Assembly (NCBI RefSeq): GCF_900115175.1
Contig: NZ_FOYV01000001.1
Span: 1,178,001 to 1,242,000 of the forward strand
Direction: 5' to 3'
From: Marinobacter gudaonensis
GTDB taxonomy: Bacteria > Pseudomonadota > Gammaproteobacteria > Pseudomonadales > Oleiphilaceae
DNA length: 64,000 nt
A program made the position numbers and the translations under genes. The notes below the pieces were generated by a model. The model was given only the letters and a program-made list of their open reading frames with translations, made no database searches and had not been told where the DNA came from. Positions 16,413-25,266 of the stretch are shown here, in pieces (within the stretch, counting starts at the first letter, position 1; each line of letters begins with the position of its first letter).

Positions 16413-18395
16413 ATGCTGAAGAAACTGCTAGTAGCCAACCGGGGCGAAATCGCCGTTCGGGTCATCCGCACCGCCAAAGCCCTCGGTTACCGCACCGTGG
16501 CCGTCTACTCCGAGGCCGACACCAAAGCCCTGCACGTGGAACTTGCCGACGAAGCCGTTTGCATCGGCCCGGCACAGGTGTCTGCCTCCTACCTGAACAG
16601 CGACACCATCCTCGATGCCGCCCGCAAAACCGGCGCCGACTGCATCCACCCGGGTTACGGCTTCCTCTCAGAGAACGCCGCCTTCGCCACCGCCTGCAAA
16701 GACGCCGGCCTGGTGTTCGTGGGCCCGCCAGCCTCCGCCATTGAACTGATGGGCAGCAAGCGCCGCTCCAAGATCGCCATGCAGGACGCCGGTGTGCCCG
16801 TGGTGCCGGGATATGAAGGCTCTGTCAAAGGTAACAGCGCCACCGACGACGAACTCATCGCCGCCGCCAAGGACATCGGCTACCCGCTGATGATCAAGGC
16901 CTCCGCCGGCGGCGGTGGCCGGGGCATGCGGCTGGTAGAGAGTGAATCGGAACTGGCCGACAGCATCAAACGGGCCCGTTCTGAATCGAAACAGGCCTTC
17001 GGGGATGACGAACTGATCCTCGAGAAAGCGGTGATCGAGCCCCGCCACGTGGAAATCCAGGTGTTTGCCGACAGCCACGGCAACGCCGTCTACCTGGGTG
17101 AGCGGGATTGTTCCGTGCAGCGTCGGCACCAGAAAGTGGTCGAAGAGGCGCCCTCCCCCTTCGTAACACCAGAACTGCGCCAGGCCATGGGCGAGGCGGC
17201 CGTCAAAGCAGCCCTCGCCTGCAATTACGAAGGCGCCGGCACCGTCGAGTTCCTGGTGGACAAGCACCGCAATTTCTACTTCCTGGAAATGAACACCCGC
17301 CTGCAGGTGGAGCACCCGGTAACCGAACTGATTACCGGCCAGGACCTGGTGGCCTGGCAGTTGACTGTCGCGGAGGGACGGCCTCTCCCATTGGCACAGA
17401 GCGACATCCGCCTGAACGGTCACGCTATCGAAGTGCGGCTATACGCAGAAGACCCGGCCCACGGGTTCACACCCCAAACCGGGCCATTGCTGGCCTTCGA
17501 ACCCGCCGAAGGCGAAGGCCTGCGGTTTGATACCGGGGTTCGCTCCGGAGACGCCATCACACCCCACTACGACCCCATGCTCGCGAAGGTGATCGCCTGG
17601 GGCCAGAATCGGGACGAGGCGCGCCGCCGGCTGATACGGGCGCTGGAAGACACCGCCGTATTCGGGGTAACCACCAATCGTTACTTCCTGAGCCGGATCA
17701 TTGCCAACGACACCTTCGGCGCCGGCGAGGCCACAACGGCTTTCCTGCAGCAGGCGTTCGCAGACGACCCGTCGCTGAAGCCCCAGGCACCGGACCTCCG
17801 CCAACTGGCCCTGGCGGCCTGCGTGTTCGACCATGGCATTTCGGGCCAGACCGCCTGGAGCAATGCCCCCGCCACCATGACACCGATCAAGCTGGCCAGC
17901 GATGATGCTGTTGTCGAGTTACTGGTGACCCGCCGCGGCAACCGCGTGTCTGTCAGCCAGGGCGACGCCCAACATTCTCTGGAGCTGATCCAGAGGAGCG
18001 AGGGCCGGTTGTGCATTATCGACAACGGGGTTCGTCAGACTTGCCAATATCACCGCCTTGGCGATTCCCTATATTTGCAGGCGTTCGGGCAAGCCTGGTC
18101 GGTGCGGGACATAACCCACCAACCGGCGCAGGCCACCGGTGGCGTCGGCAGCGGCCGCATCCAGGCCAGCATGGACGGCGCCATCATTGATGTGTTGGTG
18201 GCCGCTGGCCAGAACGTTCGCCAGGGCGATACGCTGGTGGTACTGGAGGCCATGAAGATGGAGCATCCGGTAAAAGCCGACCGAGACGGCATTGTCCGCG
18301 CGGTCCACGCCAGCCGGGGCGACCAGGTAAAGCGCAGCCAGCTGCTGGTGGAAATCACCGCCGACGAAGCCGCCGAACAGGAGAACGACGCATGA
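16413..18395 (+). CDS. atuF: Geranyl-CoA carboxylase, biotin-containing alpha subunit
   Basis: A 660-residue biotin carboxylase plus biotin carrier protein. The N-terminal biotin carboxylase region (about 1-450) shows LLVANRGEIAVRVIRT, HPGYGFLSENA, the ATP-grasp glycine loop KASAGGGGRGMR, and EMNTRLQVEHPVTE. A linker region follows, and the C-terminal biotinyl domain carries LEAMKMEHP with the biotin-accepting lysine at about residue 615. It carboxylates its own biotin with bicarbonate and ATP and hands the group to AtuC. Length matches methylcrotonyl-CoA and geranyl-CoA carboxylase alpha subunits; the cluster indicates the latter. The stop overlaps the atuG start by four bases (ATGA). Confidence 0.88.
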   Translation: MLKKLLVANRGEIAVRVIRTAKALGYRTVAVYSEADTKALHVELADEAVCIGPAQVSASYLNSDTILDAARKTGADCIHPGYGFLSENAAFATACKDAGLVFVGPPASAIELMGSKRRSKIAMQDAGVPVVPGYEGSVKGNSATDDELIAAAKDIGYPLMIKASAGGGGRGMRLVESESELADSIKRARSESKQAFGDDELILEKAVIEPRHVEIQVFADSHGNAVYLGERDCSVQRRHQKVVEEAPSPFVTPELRQAMGEAAVKAALACNYEGAGTVEFLVDKHRNFYFLEMNTRLQVEHPVTELITGQDLVAWQLTVAEGRPLPLAQSDIRLNGHAIEVRLYAEDPAHGFTPQTGPLLAFEPAEGEGLRFDTGVRSGDAITPHYDPMLAKVIAWGQNRDEARRRLIRALEDTAVFGVTTNRYFLSRIIANDTFGAGEATTAFLQQAFADDPSLKPQAPDLRQLALAACVFDHGISGQTAWSNAPATMTPIKLASDDAVVELLVTRRGNRVSVSQGDAQHSLELIQRSEGRLCIIDNGVRQTCQYHRLGDSLYLQAFGQAWSVRDITHQPAQATGGVGSGRIQASMDGAIIDVLVAAGQNVRQGDTLVVLEAMKMEHPVKADRDGIVRAVHASRGDQVKRSQLLVEITADEAAEQENDA

Positions 18396-19219
18396 GCAGT
18401 TTACGCCAACGCACCGTTTTCATTACCGGCGCCAGCCGGGGCATTGGCCGGGCCATCGCCATCGCCTGTGCCCGACATGGCGCCAACGTGGTGATTGCCG
18501 CCAAATCGGACACGCCGCACCCGAAGCTGCCGGGCACGATTCACACTGTGGCCGAGGAAGTACGCGAGGCCGGGGGCCAGGCGCTGCCGCTGGTGCTGGA
18601 TGTGCGGGATGAAAAACAGATTCGTCAACGCATCGACGAGGCCGGTGAGTATTTCGGCGGCATCGACGCCCTGGTGAACAACGCCGGTGCCATCCGGCTC
18701 ACCGGCGTGGAGAACCTGAAGGTCAGCCGGTACGACCTGATGCATCAGGTCAATGCCCGGGCGGTGATGGCCTGCAGCCAGGCGGCCTTGCCCTGGCTGA
18801 AAGAGTCGGATCAGGCCCACATCCTGAGCCTGTCACCGCCCCTGAACCTGGACACCCGGTGGTTCGCCCAGTACGGCCCCTACACCACCACCAAGTACGC
18901 CATGACCATGCTGAGCCTGGGCATGGCGGAGGAATTCCGGCGCTATGGCATTGCCGTGAACACGCTCTGGCCGAAAACCCTGATTGCCACCGCCGCCATC
19001 GAGTTTGAAGTGGGCGGCCCGAAAATGATGGCCCAGGGCCGTAAGCCCGAGATCATGGCCGATGCCGCCGTCAGCATTCTGACCCGTTCAGCCGAGGCAA
19101 TGACCGGGCAGAACCTGATTGACGAAGACCTGCTCCGGCAGGACGGCGTCACCGACTTTGAACACTACCGGTACGAACCGGGCGACAAGCCCCTGATGCC
19201 GGATCTGTTTCTGGACTGA
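18392..19219 (+). CDS. atuG: Short-chain dehydrogenase/reductase AtuG
   Basis: A 275-residue SDR of the HSDL2-like group. The cofactor motif TGASRGIG (about residues 11-18), NNAGA, and a canonical YTTTK catalytic pair (Tyr164, Lys168) are all present, in contrast to AtuB. The SPPLNLDTRWF segment before the active site is typical of this subgroup. It is proposed to act as an alcohol or aldehyde dehydrogenase in terpenoid oxidation. It is translationally coupled to atuF by a four-base overlap and lies 60 bases upstream of atuH, so it belongs to the same transcript. The precise substrate is inferred from the cluster only. Confidence 0.83.
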   Translation: MSSLRQRTVFITGASRGIGRAIAIACARHGANVVIAAKSDTPHPKLPGTIHTVAEEVREAGGQALPLVLDVRDEKQIRQRIDEAGEYFGGIDALVNNAGAIRLTGVENLKVSRYDLMHQVNARAVMACSQAALPWLKESDQAHILSLSPPLNLDTRWFAQYGPYTTTKYAMTMLSLGMAEEFRRYGIAVNTLWPKTLIATAAIEFEVGGPKMMAQGRKPEIMADAAVSILTRSAEAMTGQNLIDEDLLRQDGVTDFEHYRYEPGDKPLMPDLFLD

Positions 19220-19279
19220 GCCCGATGCCTGCGTTGTTTCAGGCTCCGGGCCCACACAAGAAGGCACGAACAGAAAACC

Positions 19280-21106
19280 ATGAGCCAAGACAACGTATCC
19301 CCACTGGACCTTGCCCGCAGCCTGCCCGGGATTCTGCGGCGTTTGCCCGCCATTACCCGGGGGCTGTATTACTATTCCCTGGACAACGAGAACCGGGAGC
19401 TGACCCTAGGCACGCTTATTGAGACCAACGCCCGGAACGTCGGCCAACGGCCTGCGGTGCTGTTTGAAGACCGCGTTATCACCTGGAGCGAACTTAATGG
19501 CTGGGCCAACCGCATCGCCCGATACCTGCAGGAGCAGGGACTCACCAAAGGCGACGCCATTGCCGTGTTCCTGGAAAACCGGCCAGAACTGCTCGCGGTG
19601 GTGGCCGGCGCCGCCAAGCTCGGCGTTGCCTGCGCCATGCTCAATACGTCCCAGAAAGGCAAGGTTCTCGAGCACAGCATCGGGCTGATCGAACCGAAGA
19701 TGGTGGTTGTCGGGGAAGAATTGCTGGATAGCTTCGAAGGCATCCGGGCCAATCTCCATACCCGCCATCCCAGACCGTTCCAGTTCCTGGCGGATATCAA
19801 TACCCTGAACGCCTTTGGCGAGGCCCCGGAGGGCTACACCAACATGGCCGATCAGGTGAGCACCTTCAACAGCGATAACCTGGTGCTGGGCAATCCCCCC
19901 AGAATGGGCGATACCGCCATCTATCTGTTCACGTCCGGCACCACCGGCCTGCCGAAGGCCGCGCCTGGCTCACACCGGAAATTCGTCAAGGCCTATGGCG
20001 GCTTCGGCCTGATGTCCCTGGCCATGGAACCAGAGGACGTCCTCTACTGCACCCTGCCCCTCTACCACGGCACCGCGCTGCTGGTGTGCTGGGGCTCCGT
20101 TCTGGCCGGCGGCTCGGCTATTGCGTTACGCCGCAAGTTCTCCGCCAGCGCCTTCTGGGACGACGTTCGCCGCTACCGCGCCACCACCTTTGGCTACGTC
20201 GGCGAACTCTGCCGCTACCTGCTGAACCAGCCCCCCGGACCGCAAGACCGTAACCACAACCTCACCAAGATGATCGGCAACGGCCTGCGGCCCTCCATCT
20301 GGAAAGAATTCAAGGACCGCTTCGGCATACAAACCGTCGCCGAGCTCTACGCCTCCAGCGAGGGCAACATCGGCTTCAGCAACTTCTTCAACATGGACAA
20401 CACCGTCGGCTTCTCCACCGCTCCCTACAAGCTGGTGCAGTTCCACGAAGGCACCCGCGACCCGATACGCGACAAAAAGGGCTTCATGAAAGAAGTGGCC
20501 AAGGGCGAGCCCGGCCTGTTGATCGGCGAAATCACCAAGAAGTGGTCGTTCGAGGGCTACACCCAGAAAGACGCCACGGAAAAGTCGATCCTGCGTAACG
20601 CCTTCAAAAAAGGCGACGCCTGGTTCAACACCGGTGACGTACTACGGGAAATCGGCTTTGGCCACCTTCAGTTCGTTGACCGCATGGGCGACACCTTCCG
20701 CTGGAAGGGCGAAAACGTGTCCACCACGGAGGTGGAAAACATCATCGACGGTTCGGGAATGGTGGAGGAAGCCATTGTCTACGGCGTCGAGATCCCTGGC
20801 ACAAATGGCAAGGCCGGCATGGTAACCCTGGTGCCCCAGAGCAACGGCAAGCCGTTCGACGTTAACCGCCTGTTCCGCTACCTGCGGGACAATCTGCCGG
20901 CCTATGCGGTGCCGGTGTTCGTGCGCGTCACCAACGCCATCGAGAAAACGGGGACCTTCAAGTACCGCAAGGTGGATATCCAGAAGCTCGGCTACTCACT
21001 GCGGGATGGCGAATCGGTCTACGCCTGGTTGCCCGGTACCGACGGGTATACTTTGCTGACGCCGGAGCTGGTTTCGGAGATTGACTCTGGGTCGGTCCGG
21101 TTTTGA
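19280..21106 (+). CDS. atuH: Acyl-CoA synthetase AtuH (FATP-like, terpenoid/very-long-chain acid activating)
   Basis: A 608-residue AMP-forming acyl-CoA synthetase that activates a carboxylic acid, presumably citronellic or geranic acid, to its CoA thioester for AtuD. The P-loop YLFTSGTTGLPKAAPGSHRK (about 213-232), the ELYASSEGNIG adenylation motif and FNTGDVLR are visible, and the C-terminal FKYRKVD segment contains the expected lysine region. The SEGN motif and the overall length resemble the FATP/very-long-chain family (FadD6-like). It closes the atu cluster; repeat R6 begins 18 bases later and the next gene is convergent. Confidence 0.85.
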   Translation: MSQDNVSPLDLARSLPGILRRLPAITRGLYYYSLDNENRELTLGTLIETNARNVGQRPAVLFEDRVITWSELNGWANRIARYLQEQGLTKGDAIAVFLENRPELLAVVAGAAKLGVACAMLNTSQKGKVLEHSIGLIEPKMVVVGEELLDSFEGIRANLHTRHPRPFQFLADINTLNAFGEAPEGYTNMADQVSTFNSDNLVLGNPPRMGDTAIYLFTSGTTGLPKAAPGSHRKFVKAYGGFGLMSLAMEPEDVLYCTLPLYHGTALLVCWGSVLAGGSAIALRRKFSASAFWDDVRRYRATTFGYVGELCRYLLNQPPGPQDRNHNLTKMIGNGLRPSIWKEFKDRFGIQTVAELYASSEGNIGFSNFFNMDNTVGFSTAPYKLVQFHEGTRDPIRDKKGFMKEVAKGEPGLLIGEITKKWSFEGYTQKDATEKSILRNAFKKGDAWFNTGDVLREIGFGHLQFVDRMGDTFRWKGENVSTTEVENIIDGSGMVEEAIVYGVEIPGTNGKAGMVTLVPQSNGKPFDVNRLFRYLRDNLPAYAVPVFVRVTNAIEKTGTFKYRKVDIQKLGYSLRDGESVYAWLPGTDGYTLLTPELVSEIDSGSVRF

Positions 21107-21124
21107 TTATTGGCCTCTTGCTTG

Positions 21125-21259
21125 GGCCCTAGCCTTCTGGGTCTGCGGGCTGCATTGGTGGGGACCACCTCCCAAAAACCGCTACGAGCACATCCATGTG
21201 CGCTTGTTTCGGGAGGGGCCACCCATCCTTGCCACCTCCAGACCAGTAAGGCTAGGGCC
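21125..21259 (+). repeat. Cloverleaf repeat R6, degenerate (after atuH)
   Basis: An outer stem (21125-21140 with about 21243-21259, one bulge) pairs around a second imperfect stem (about 21157-21173 with 21212-21224). The core CGCTACGAG, hairpin 1 GCACA-TCCA-TGTGC and linker GCTTGTTT match R2 and R5, but hairpin 2 is missing. It separates convergent atuH and the quinone oxidoreductase gene and may end the atu transcript, although no long T run follows. Confidence 0.7.
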
Positions 21260-21276
21260 AGAGCAGCGTCCATACA

Positions 21277-22257
21277 TCAAGAGCTGACTTTAAGCACCAC
21301 TTTGCCGGTGGCCTTGCGACCAGTAAGAGCCCCCAGCGCCTCGGCGTAATCCTCGAAGTCGTAAACGGCACTGACCTTCGGATCAATCTTGCCTTCGGCG
21401 TAAAGCTTCATCAGCTCCATCATGTTCTGGGCGCTCGCCTCCGGCTCGCGCTGGGTGAAGCTGCCCCAGAATACGCCGACCACGGAACAACCCTTGAGCA
21501 GCGTCAGGTTGGCGGGGATTTTCGGGATGTCGCCGGCGGCGAAGCCGATAATCAGGTGACGGCCGTTCCAGCCCATGGCGCGCAGGGCCTGTTCGGTGAA
21601 GTCGCCGCCGACCGGGTCGTAGATCACATCCACGCCCTTGCTGTGGGTGAGCTTCTTGACCGCGTCTTTGAGGGGCTCTTCGGTGTAATCGATCAGCTCG
21701 TCGGCACCGGCCTCTTTGGCGATGGCCAGTTTTTCGGCGGAGCTGGCGGCGGCGATCACCTTGGCGCCCATGGCCTTGCCCAGCTCGACCGTGGCCAGGC
21801 CAACACCGCCACTGGCGCCCAGGACCAACAGGGTCTCGCCCGGTTGCAGATTGCCGCGCTGTTTGAGCGCGTAATAGGACGTGCCATACACCATGGTGAA
21901 CGCGGCGGCCTTCTCATCCGACATGCCGTCCGGAACCGGCAGCAGGTTTTGCTCCGGAACGATCACCTCCTCCGCGAAGGCGCCGTAACCGGTGAGCCCG
22001 GCTACCCGGTCGCCCACCTTGAAACGGGTGACCTTGTCGCCCACGGCCACAACTTCTCCGGCCATCTCGCCGCCCGGAGAGAAAGGCATGTTGGGTTTGA
22101 GCTGGTATTTGCCTTCGATGATCAGCGTGTCCGGGAAATTCAGGCCGGCGGCCTTCACGCGTACTTTCACGCCGCGCCCTTTCGCTTCGGGGCTGGGGAC
22201 GTCTTCGATCACCAGTTTATCAGCGGGGCCGTATTCCTTGCAGAGAATGGCTTTCAT
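21277..22257 (-). CDS. NADPH:quinone oxidoreductase family protein (zinc-less MDR)
   Basis: A 326-residue cytoplasmic medium-chain dehydrogenase/reductase of the quinone oxidoreductase type. The N-terminal GroES-like domain has AAGLNFPDTLIIEG and SPGGEMAGEVVAVG; the Rossmann domain has LVLGASGGVGLATVELGKAMGAKVIAA; the DVIYDPVGGDF and GRHLIIGFA segments are characteristic. Structural-zinc cysteines are absent, as usual in this subfamily. It reduces quinones or enoyl compounds with NADPH; with the terpene cluster next door it could act on unsaturated aldehydes or ketones, but that is speculative. It is convergent with atuH across repeat R6. The start ATG at 22257 gives the expected family N-terminus. 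Confidence 0.85.
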   Translation of the reverse strand: MKAILCKEYGPADKLVIEDVPSPEAKGRGVKVRVKAAGLNFPDTLIIEGKYQLKPNMPFSPGGEMAGEVVAVGDKVTRFKVGDRVAGLTGYGAFAEEVIVPEQNLLPVPDGMSDEKAAAFTMVYGTSYYALKQRGNLQPGETLLVLGASGGVGLATVELGKAMGAKVIAAASSAEKLAIAKEAGADELIDYTEEPLKDAVKKLTHSKGVDVIYDPVGGDFTEQALRAMGWNGRHLIIGFAAGDIPKIPANLTLLKGCSVVGVFWGSFTQREPEASAQNMMELMKLYAEGKIDPKVSAVYDFEDYAEALGALTGRKATGKVVLKVSS

Positions 22258-22402
22258 GAACGCTCCATTGTGTTTGATCCGGGTTACCGGCAGGGGACAC
22301 CTGCCGATTGATACCCGTCAAGCTAAACAGAGTCAGCCCATGAAGCAAATAAAGATCCTTTATCCTCGCGCATAAACCATGCTTATGCTCAGGCCTTACT
22401 TC

Positions 22403-22969
22403 TCAGAGCATGGAGCCGGCGAAAAGCAGCGCGCCCACAATACAGATTCCCGCCACGATAATGCCCGCCTTGAGGCCACCCGACATTACTTGCGGCTGGT
22501 TACCGGTGGCCCGGTCATCATCGTAATTGACCAGTTTTTGGTCCTGGCTGGAGTTGCGGATCAGCTCGATCATTTTCTCGCACTGGTCGGCGGTGAAATT
22601 GGCCGGATCAAATGACTCCAGGCCCTCGGCATCCAGGAATTGCCGAACGTCTTTTGAGAGCGGCACGTACTTCATGGACCAGTTACTGAACGTCCGCTCG
22701 GTGATCGGTTCCTCGATGAGCGTTTTCACATTGCGATGGCGTTCATCCTTGAGAATTCGACCGTAGGTTTCGCGCACGGCCGACTCGTCACCCTCCAGAT
22801 ACTGGAAAAACCGGTTGTCCCCGTAGTACAGGCCACCGACCAACTGGTCCCTGGCGTTGTTCTTACGAGACGTCATGAGAATCCGGGCGACGTGAGGCTC
22901 GACGCCCTTTTCCACCGGTTTGGCCTGGAACGTGGCTTCACTGGCATAAGCCAGACGCATAAGAGACAT
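22403..22969 (-). CDS. BLUF-domain photoreceptor with a C-terminal membrane anchor
   Basis: A 188-residue flavin-based blue-light sensor. The BLUF domain (about 1-95) has the key flavin-site residues: Tyr8 in MRLAYAS, Asn38 in RKNNARDQLVGG, and Gln56 in FFQYLEG. After a helical cap and a polar linker (to about 160), the protein ends in one hydrophobic helix (about 164-186, AGIIVAGICIVGALLFAG), so it is probably anchored in the inner membrane with BLUF in the cytoplasm. No output domain such as EAL is present. The start at 22969 is preferred over an upstream one because of a GGAG site and because the BLUF fold begins there. Partner unknown. Confidence 0.85.
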   Translation of the reverse strand: MSLMRLAYASEATFQAKPVEKGVEPHVARILMTSRKNNARDQLVGGLYYGDNRFFQYLEGDESAVRETYGRILKDERHRNVKTLIEEPITERTFSNWSMKYVPLSKDVRQFLDAEGLESFDPANFTADQCEKMIELIRNSSQDQKLVNYDDDRATGNQPQVMSGGLKAGIIVAGICIVGALLFAGSML

Positions 22970-23169
22970 AGCAACTCCAAACTGAGAGGGTGACAGGATA
23001 CAGGTAACTCGAATGCAACATACGCTCTGAACTGTCGCCATGGATCACAGTTAAGGAAGATCCCGGGCAAGGCCGCAACCGACCGGGATGAACTGGCCGG
23101 TAAATTCCGCTATCCTGCGCGCCCTGGGACCGCTGCCTCGCAACCGTTGCCCGCCCCGCAGGAGCCGAC

Positions 23170-23787
23170 ATGGTCGATATCATTTATGTGCTTGAATTGA
23201 TTGGCATCGCTGCTTTTGCCATTTCCGGCATGATTGTCGCGCGGTCAAAGAATATGGATCCGGTAGGCGTATTTACCATCGGGTTCATTACGGCTCTTGG
23301 CGGCGGCACCCTGCGGGACCTGATCATGGACAACCACCCGCTGTACTGGATCAAGCATCAGGAACTGCCCATGCTGATCCTGGCCATGGCCATCGTGTTC
23401 AGTTACTGGCAGCGGGCCGAGCGGCTCCGGGAATCCCGCATCCTGCTTCCGGATGCCATTGGCCTGGGCGTGTTCTCTATTCTGGGCGCCCAGCTCGCCC
23501 TGGATCTGGGCCACTCCCTGTTCGTGGCTTCTCTGCTGGGTGTGATGACCGGTACCTTTGGCGGTGCCCTGCGCGATACTCTCTGCAATGAGGTGCCCTA
23601 CATTTTCCGGAAGGACCAGATCTACGCATCCATCTCGTTTGCGGGCTGTTGGGTCTATTTCCTCTGCCAGTGGCTACTTTCCAACGAGGCGCTGCCTCTG
23701 ACCATCGGCCTGCTGTTCATTGTGATGGTGCGCCTGCTCGCCGTACGCTTTGATATCCGCCTGCAGCGCGATCCCGGCAACCACTAA
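23170..23787 (+). CDS. Trimeric intracellular cation (TRIC) channel family protein
   Basis: A 205-residue inner-membrane protein of the TRIC/UPF0126 (YicG-like) family with about seven hydrophobic helices arranged as two repeats. Family signatures are GIAAFAISGMIVA near the N-terminus, the GGGTLRDLIMD loop, and the second-repeat GTFGGALRDTLCNEVPYIF with the mirrored glycine/arginine pattern. Prokaryotic TRIC homologues conduct K+ and other monovalent cations; physiological roles are largely unknown. The gene starts with ATG at 23170 after a promoter-sized gap, divergent from the BLUF gene 200 bases away, and precedes the purine permease by 150 bases. Confidence 0.85.
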   Translation: MVDIIYVLELIGIAAFAISGMIVARSKNMDPVGVFTIGFITALGGGTLRDLIMDNHPLYWIKHQELPMLILAMAIVFSYWQRAERLRESRILLPDAIGLGVFSILGAQLALDLGHSLFVASLLGVMTGTFGGALRDTLCNEVPYIFRKDQIYASISFAGCWVYFLCQWLLSNEALPLTIGLLFIVMVRLLAVRFDIRLQRDPGNH

Positions 23788-23937
23788 AGCGAGCCCGAAC
23801 GGTGACAAACTGTCAGCCGCCCTTGGCCTGAGGCAGCTGAGCCGGTAATATTGCCGTTTTTTCACGCAATTCCCGATTGCCGGCCCGGCCGGACCCAAAA
23901 CTCCAACTTCCAGCATCCTGTGAGGCAGACATCCGTC

Positions 23938-25236
23938 ATGCTTGAGCGACTGTTCCAACTCCAGGCCCACGGCACCACTGTTCGTAAAGAAGTGGTAGCG
24001 GGCGTCACCACTTTCCTGACCATGGCCTACATCATCGTGGTCAACCCCAGCATCCTGTCAGCAACCGGCATGGATTTCGGGGCCGTCTTCGTGGCCACCT
24101 GTCTGGCCGCCGTCATCGGCACCCTGATCATGGGCCTCTGGGCGAATTACCCCATCGCTCTTGCCCCGGGCATGGGTCTGAACGCCTTTTTTTCCTTCAC
24201 CGTCGTTGGCAGCATGGGCTACAGCTGGCAGGTAGCCCTGGGCGCCGTATTCCTCTCCGGCTTCCTGTTCTTCCTGCTCAGCATCTTTCGGGTTCGGGAA
24301 TGGATCATCAACAGCATCCCCATGTCCCTGCGTTTCGGCATTTCCGCCGGTATCGGCTTCTTCCTGGCACTGATTGCCCTCAAGAACGCCGGCATCGTGG
24401 TGGATCACCCGGCCACGCTGGTCGGCCTTGGCGAGGTGAAAGTAGCGGAGAGCCTGCTGTTTTTCGGTGGCTTCCTGCTGATTTGCGCGCTTTCGTTCCG
24501 GCAGGTCACCGGAGCCGTTATGATCGGCATTATTGCCGTCACCGGCATTGCCATGATGCTGGGTATGGTGGAATACAAAGGCTTTGTTTCGGCACCGCCC
24601 AGCCTTGCGCCCACCTTCCTGCAGCTGGACCTGGCCGGCGCCCTGAATGTGGGCATGGTCAGCGTGATTTTTGCCTTCCTTTTCGTTGACCTGTTTGATA
24701 CCTCCGGCACACTCATTGGCGCCGCCCAGCGCGGTGGTCTCCTGGACAAGGACGGCAAGCTGCCGCGCCTGGGCCGGGCCCTGATGTCCGATTCCGTGGC
24801 CACCATGTCCGGTGCCGCCCTGGGTACCTCCACCACCACCAGCTACATCGAGTCCACCGCTGGCATATCCGCCGGTGGGCGCACCGGCCTGACCGCAGTG
24901 GTTGTCGCCGCCCTGTTCCTGGCATGTCTGCTGCTCTCGCCGATCGCAAGTATAATCCCGGCCTACGCCACTGCCCCGGCACTGCTTTACGTGGCAGTTC
25001 TGATGGCCAGCGGCCTCAAGCTTATCGACTGGGATGACGTGACAGACGCCGCACCGGCTGTGGTGACCGCCCTGATGATGCCCCTTACGTTCTCCATCGC
25101 CAACGGCATTGCCCTGGGGTTCATCACCTACGCTGTCCTGAAGGCCCTGAGCGGGCGCTGGTCTGACCTCAACGCCAGCGTTGTTATCATTGCCATTGTG
25201 TTTGTACTGAAATTCATTTTCCTGGACGCGGCCTGA
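23938..25236 (+). CDS. NCS2-family purine (adenine/guanine/hypoxanthine) permease
   Basis: A 432-residue inner-membrane proton symporter of the AzgA-like NCS2 branch. It has the family motifs TTFLTMAYIIVVNPSIL near the N-terminus, ALAPGMGLNAFFSFTVV, FLFVDLFDTSGTLIGAA and GTSTTTSYIESTAGISAGGRTGL, and about 12-14 membrane segments. The ATG at 23938 is chosen because the protein then begins MLERLFQL like its relatives; an in-frame ATG 29 codons upstream would add an unrelated tail. It lies 30 bases upstream of apt, so purine uptake and salvage are very likely one operon. Which base is preferred (adenine is suggested by apt) cannot be read directly. Confidence 0.85.
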   Translation: MLERLFQLQAHGTTVRKEVVAGVTTFLTMAYIIVVNPSILSATGMDFGAVFVATCLAAVIGTLIMGLWANYPIALAPGMGLNAFFSFTVVGSMGYSWQVALGAVFLSGFLFFLLSIFRVREWIINSIPMSLRFGISAGIGFFLALIALKNAGIVVDHPATLVGLGEVKVAESLLFFGGFLLICALSFRQVTGAVMIGIIAVTGIAMMLGMVEYKGFVSAPPSLAPTFLQLDLAGALNVGMVSVIFAFLFVDLFDTSGTLIGAAQRGGLLDKDGKLPRLGRALMSDSVATMSGAALGTSTTTSYIESTAGISAGGRTGLTAVVVAALFLACLLLSPIASIIPAYATAPALLYVAVLMASGLKLIDWDDVTDAAPAVVTALMMPLTFSIANGIALGFITYAVLKALSGRWSDLNASVVIIAIVFVLKFIFLDAA

Positions 25237-25266
25237 TCCGCGTCCGGAATCGTTACCGGATCTGCT

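Noticed and set aside
16262..16744. Plus-strand frame running through repeat R5 into atuF
   Set aside because: It overlaps the biotin carboxylase gene in another frame, is Arg-rich, and begins in a structured repeat.
23851..23937. Upstream start for the purine permease
   Set aside because: The extra 29 residues are not membrane- or signal-like, and the family N-terminus begins at 23938.
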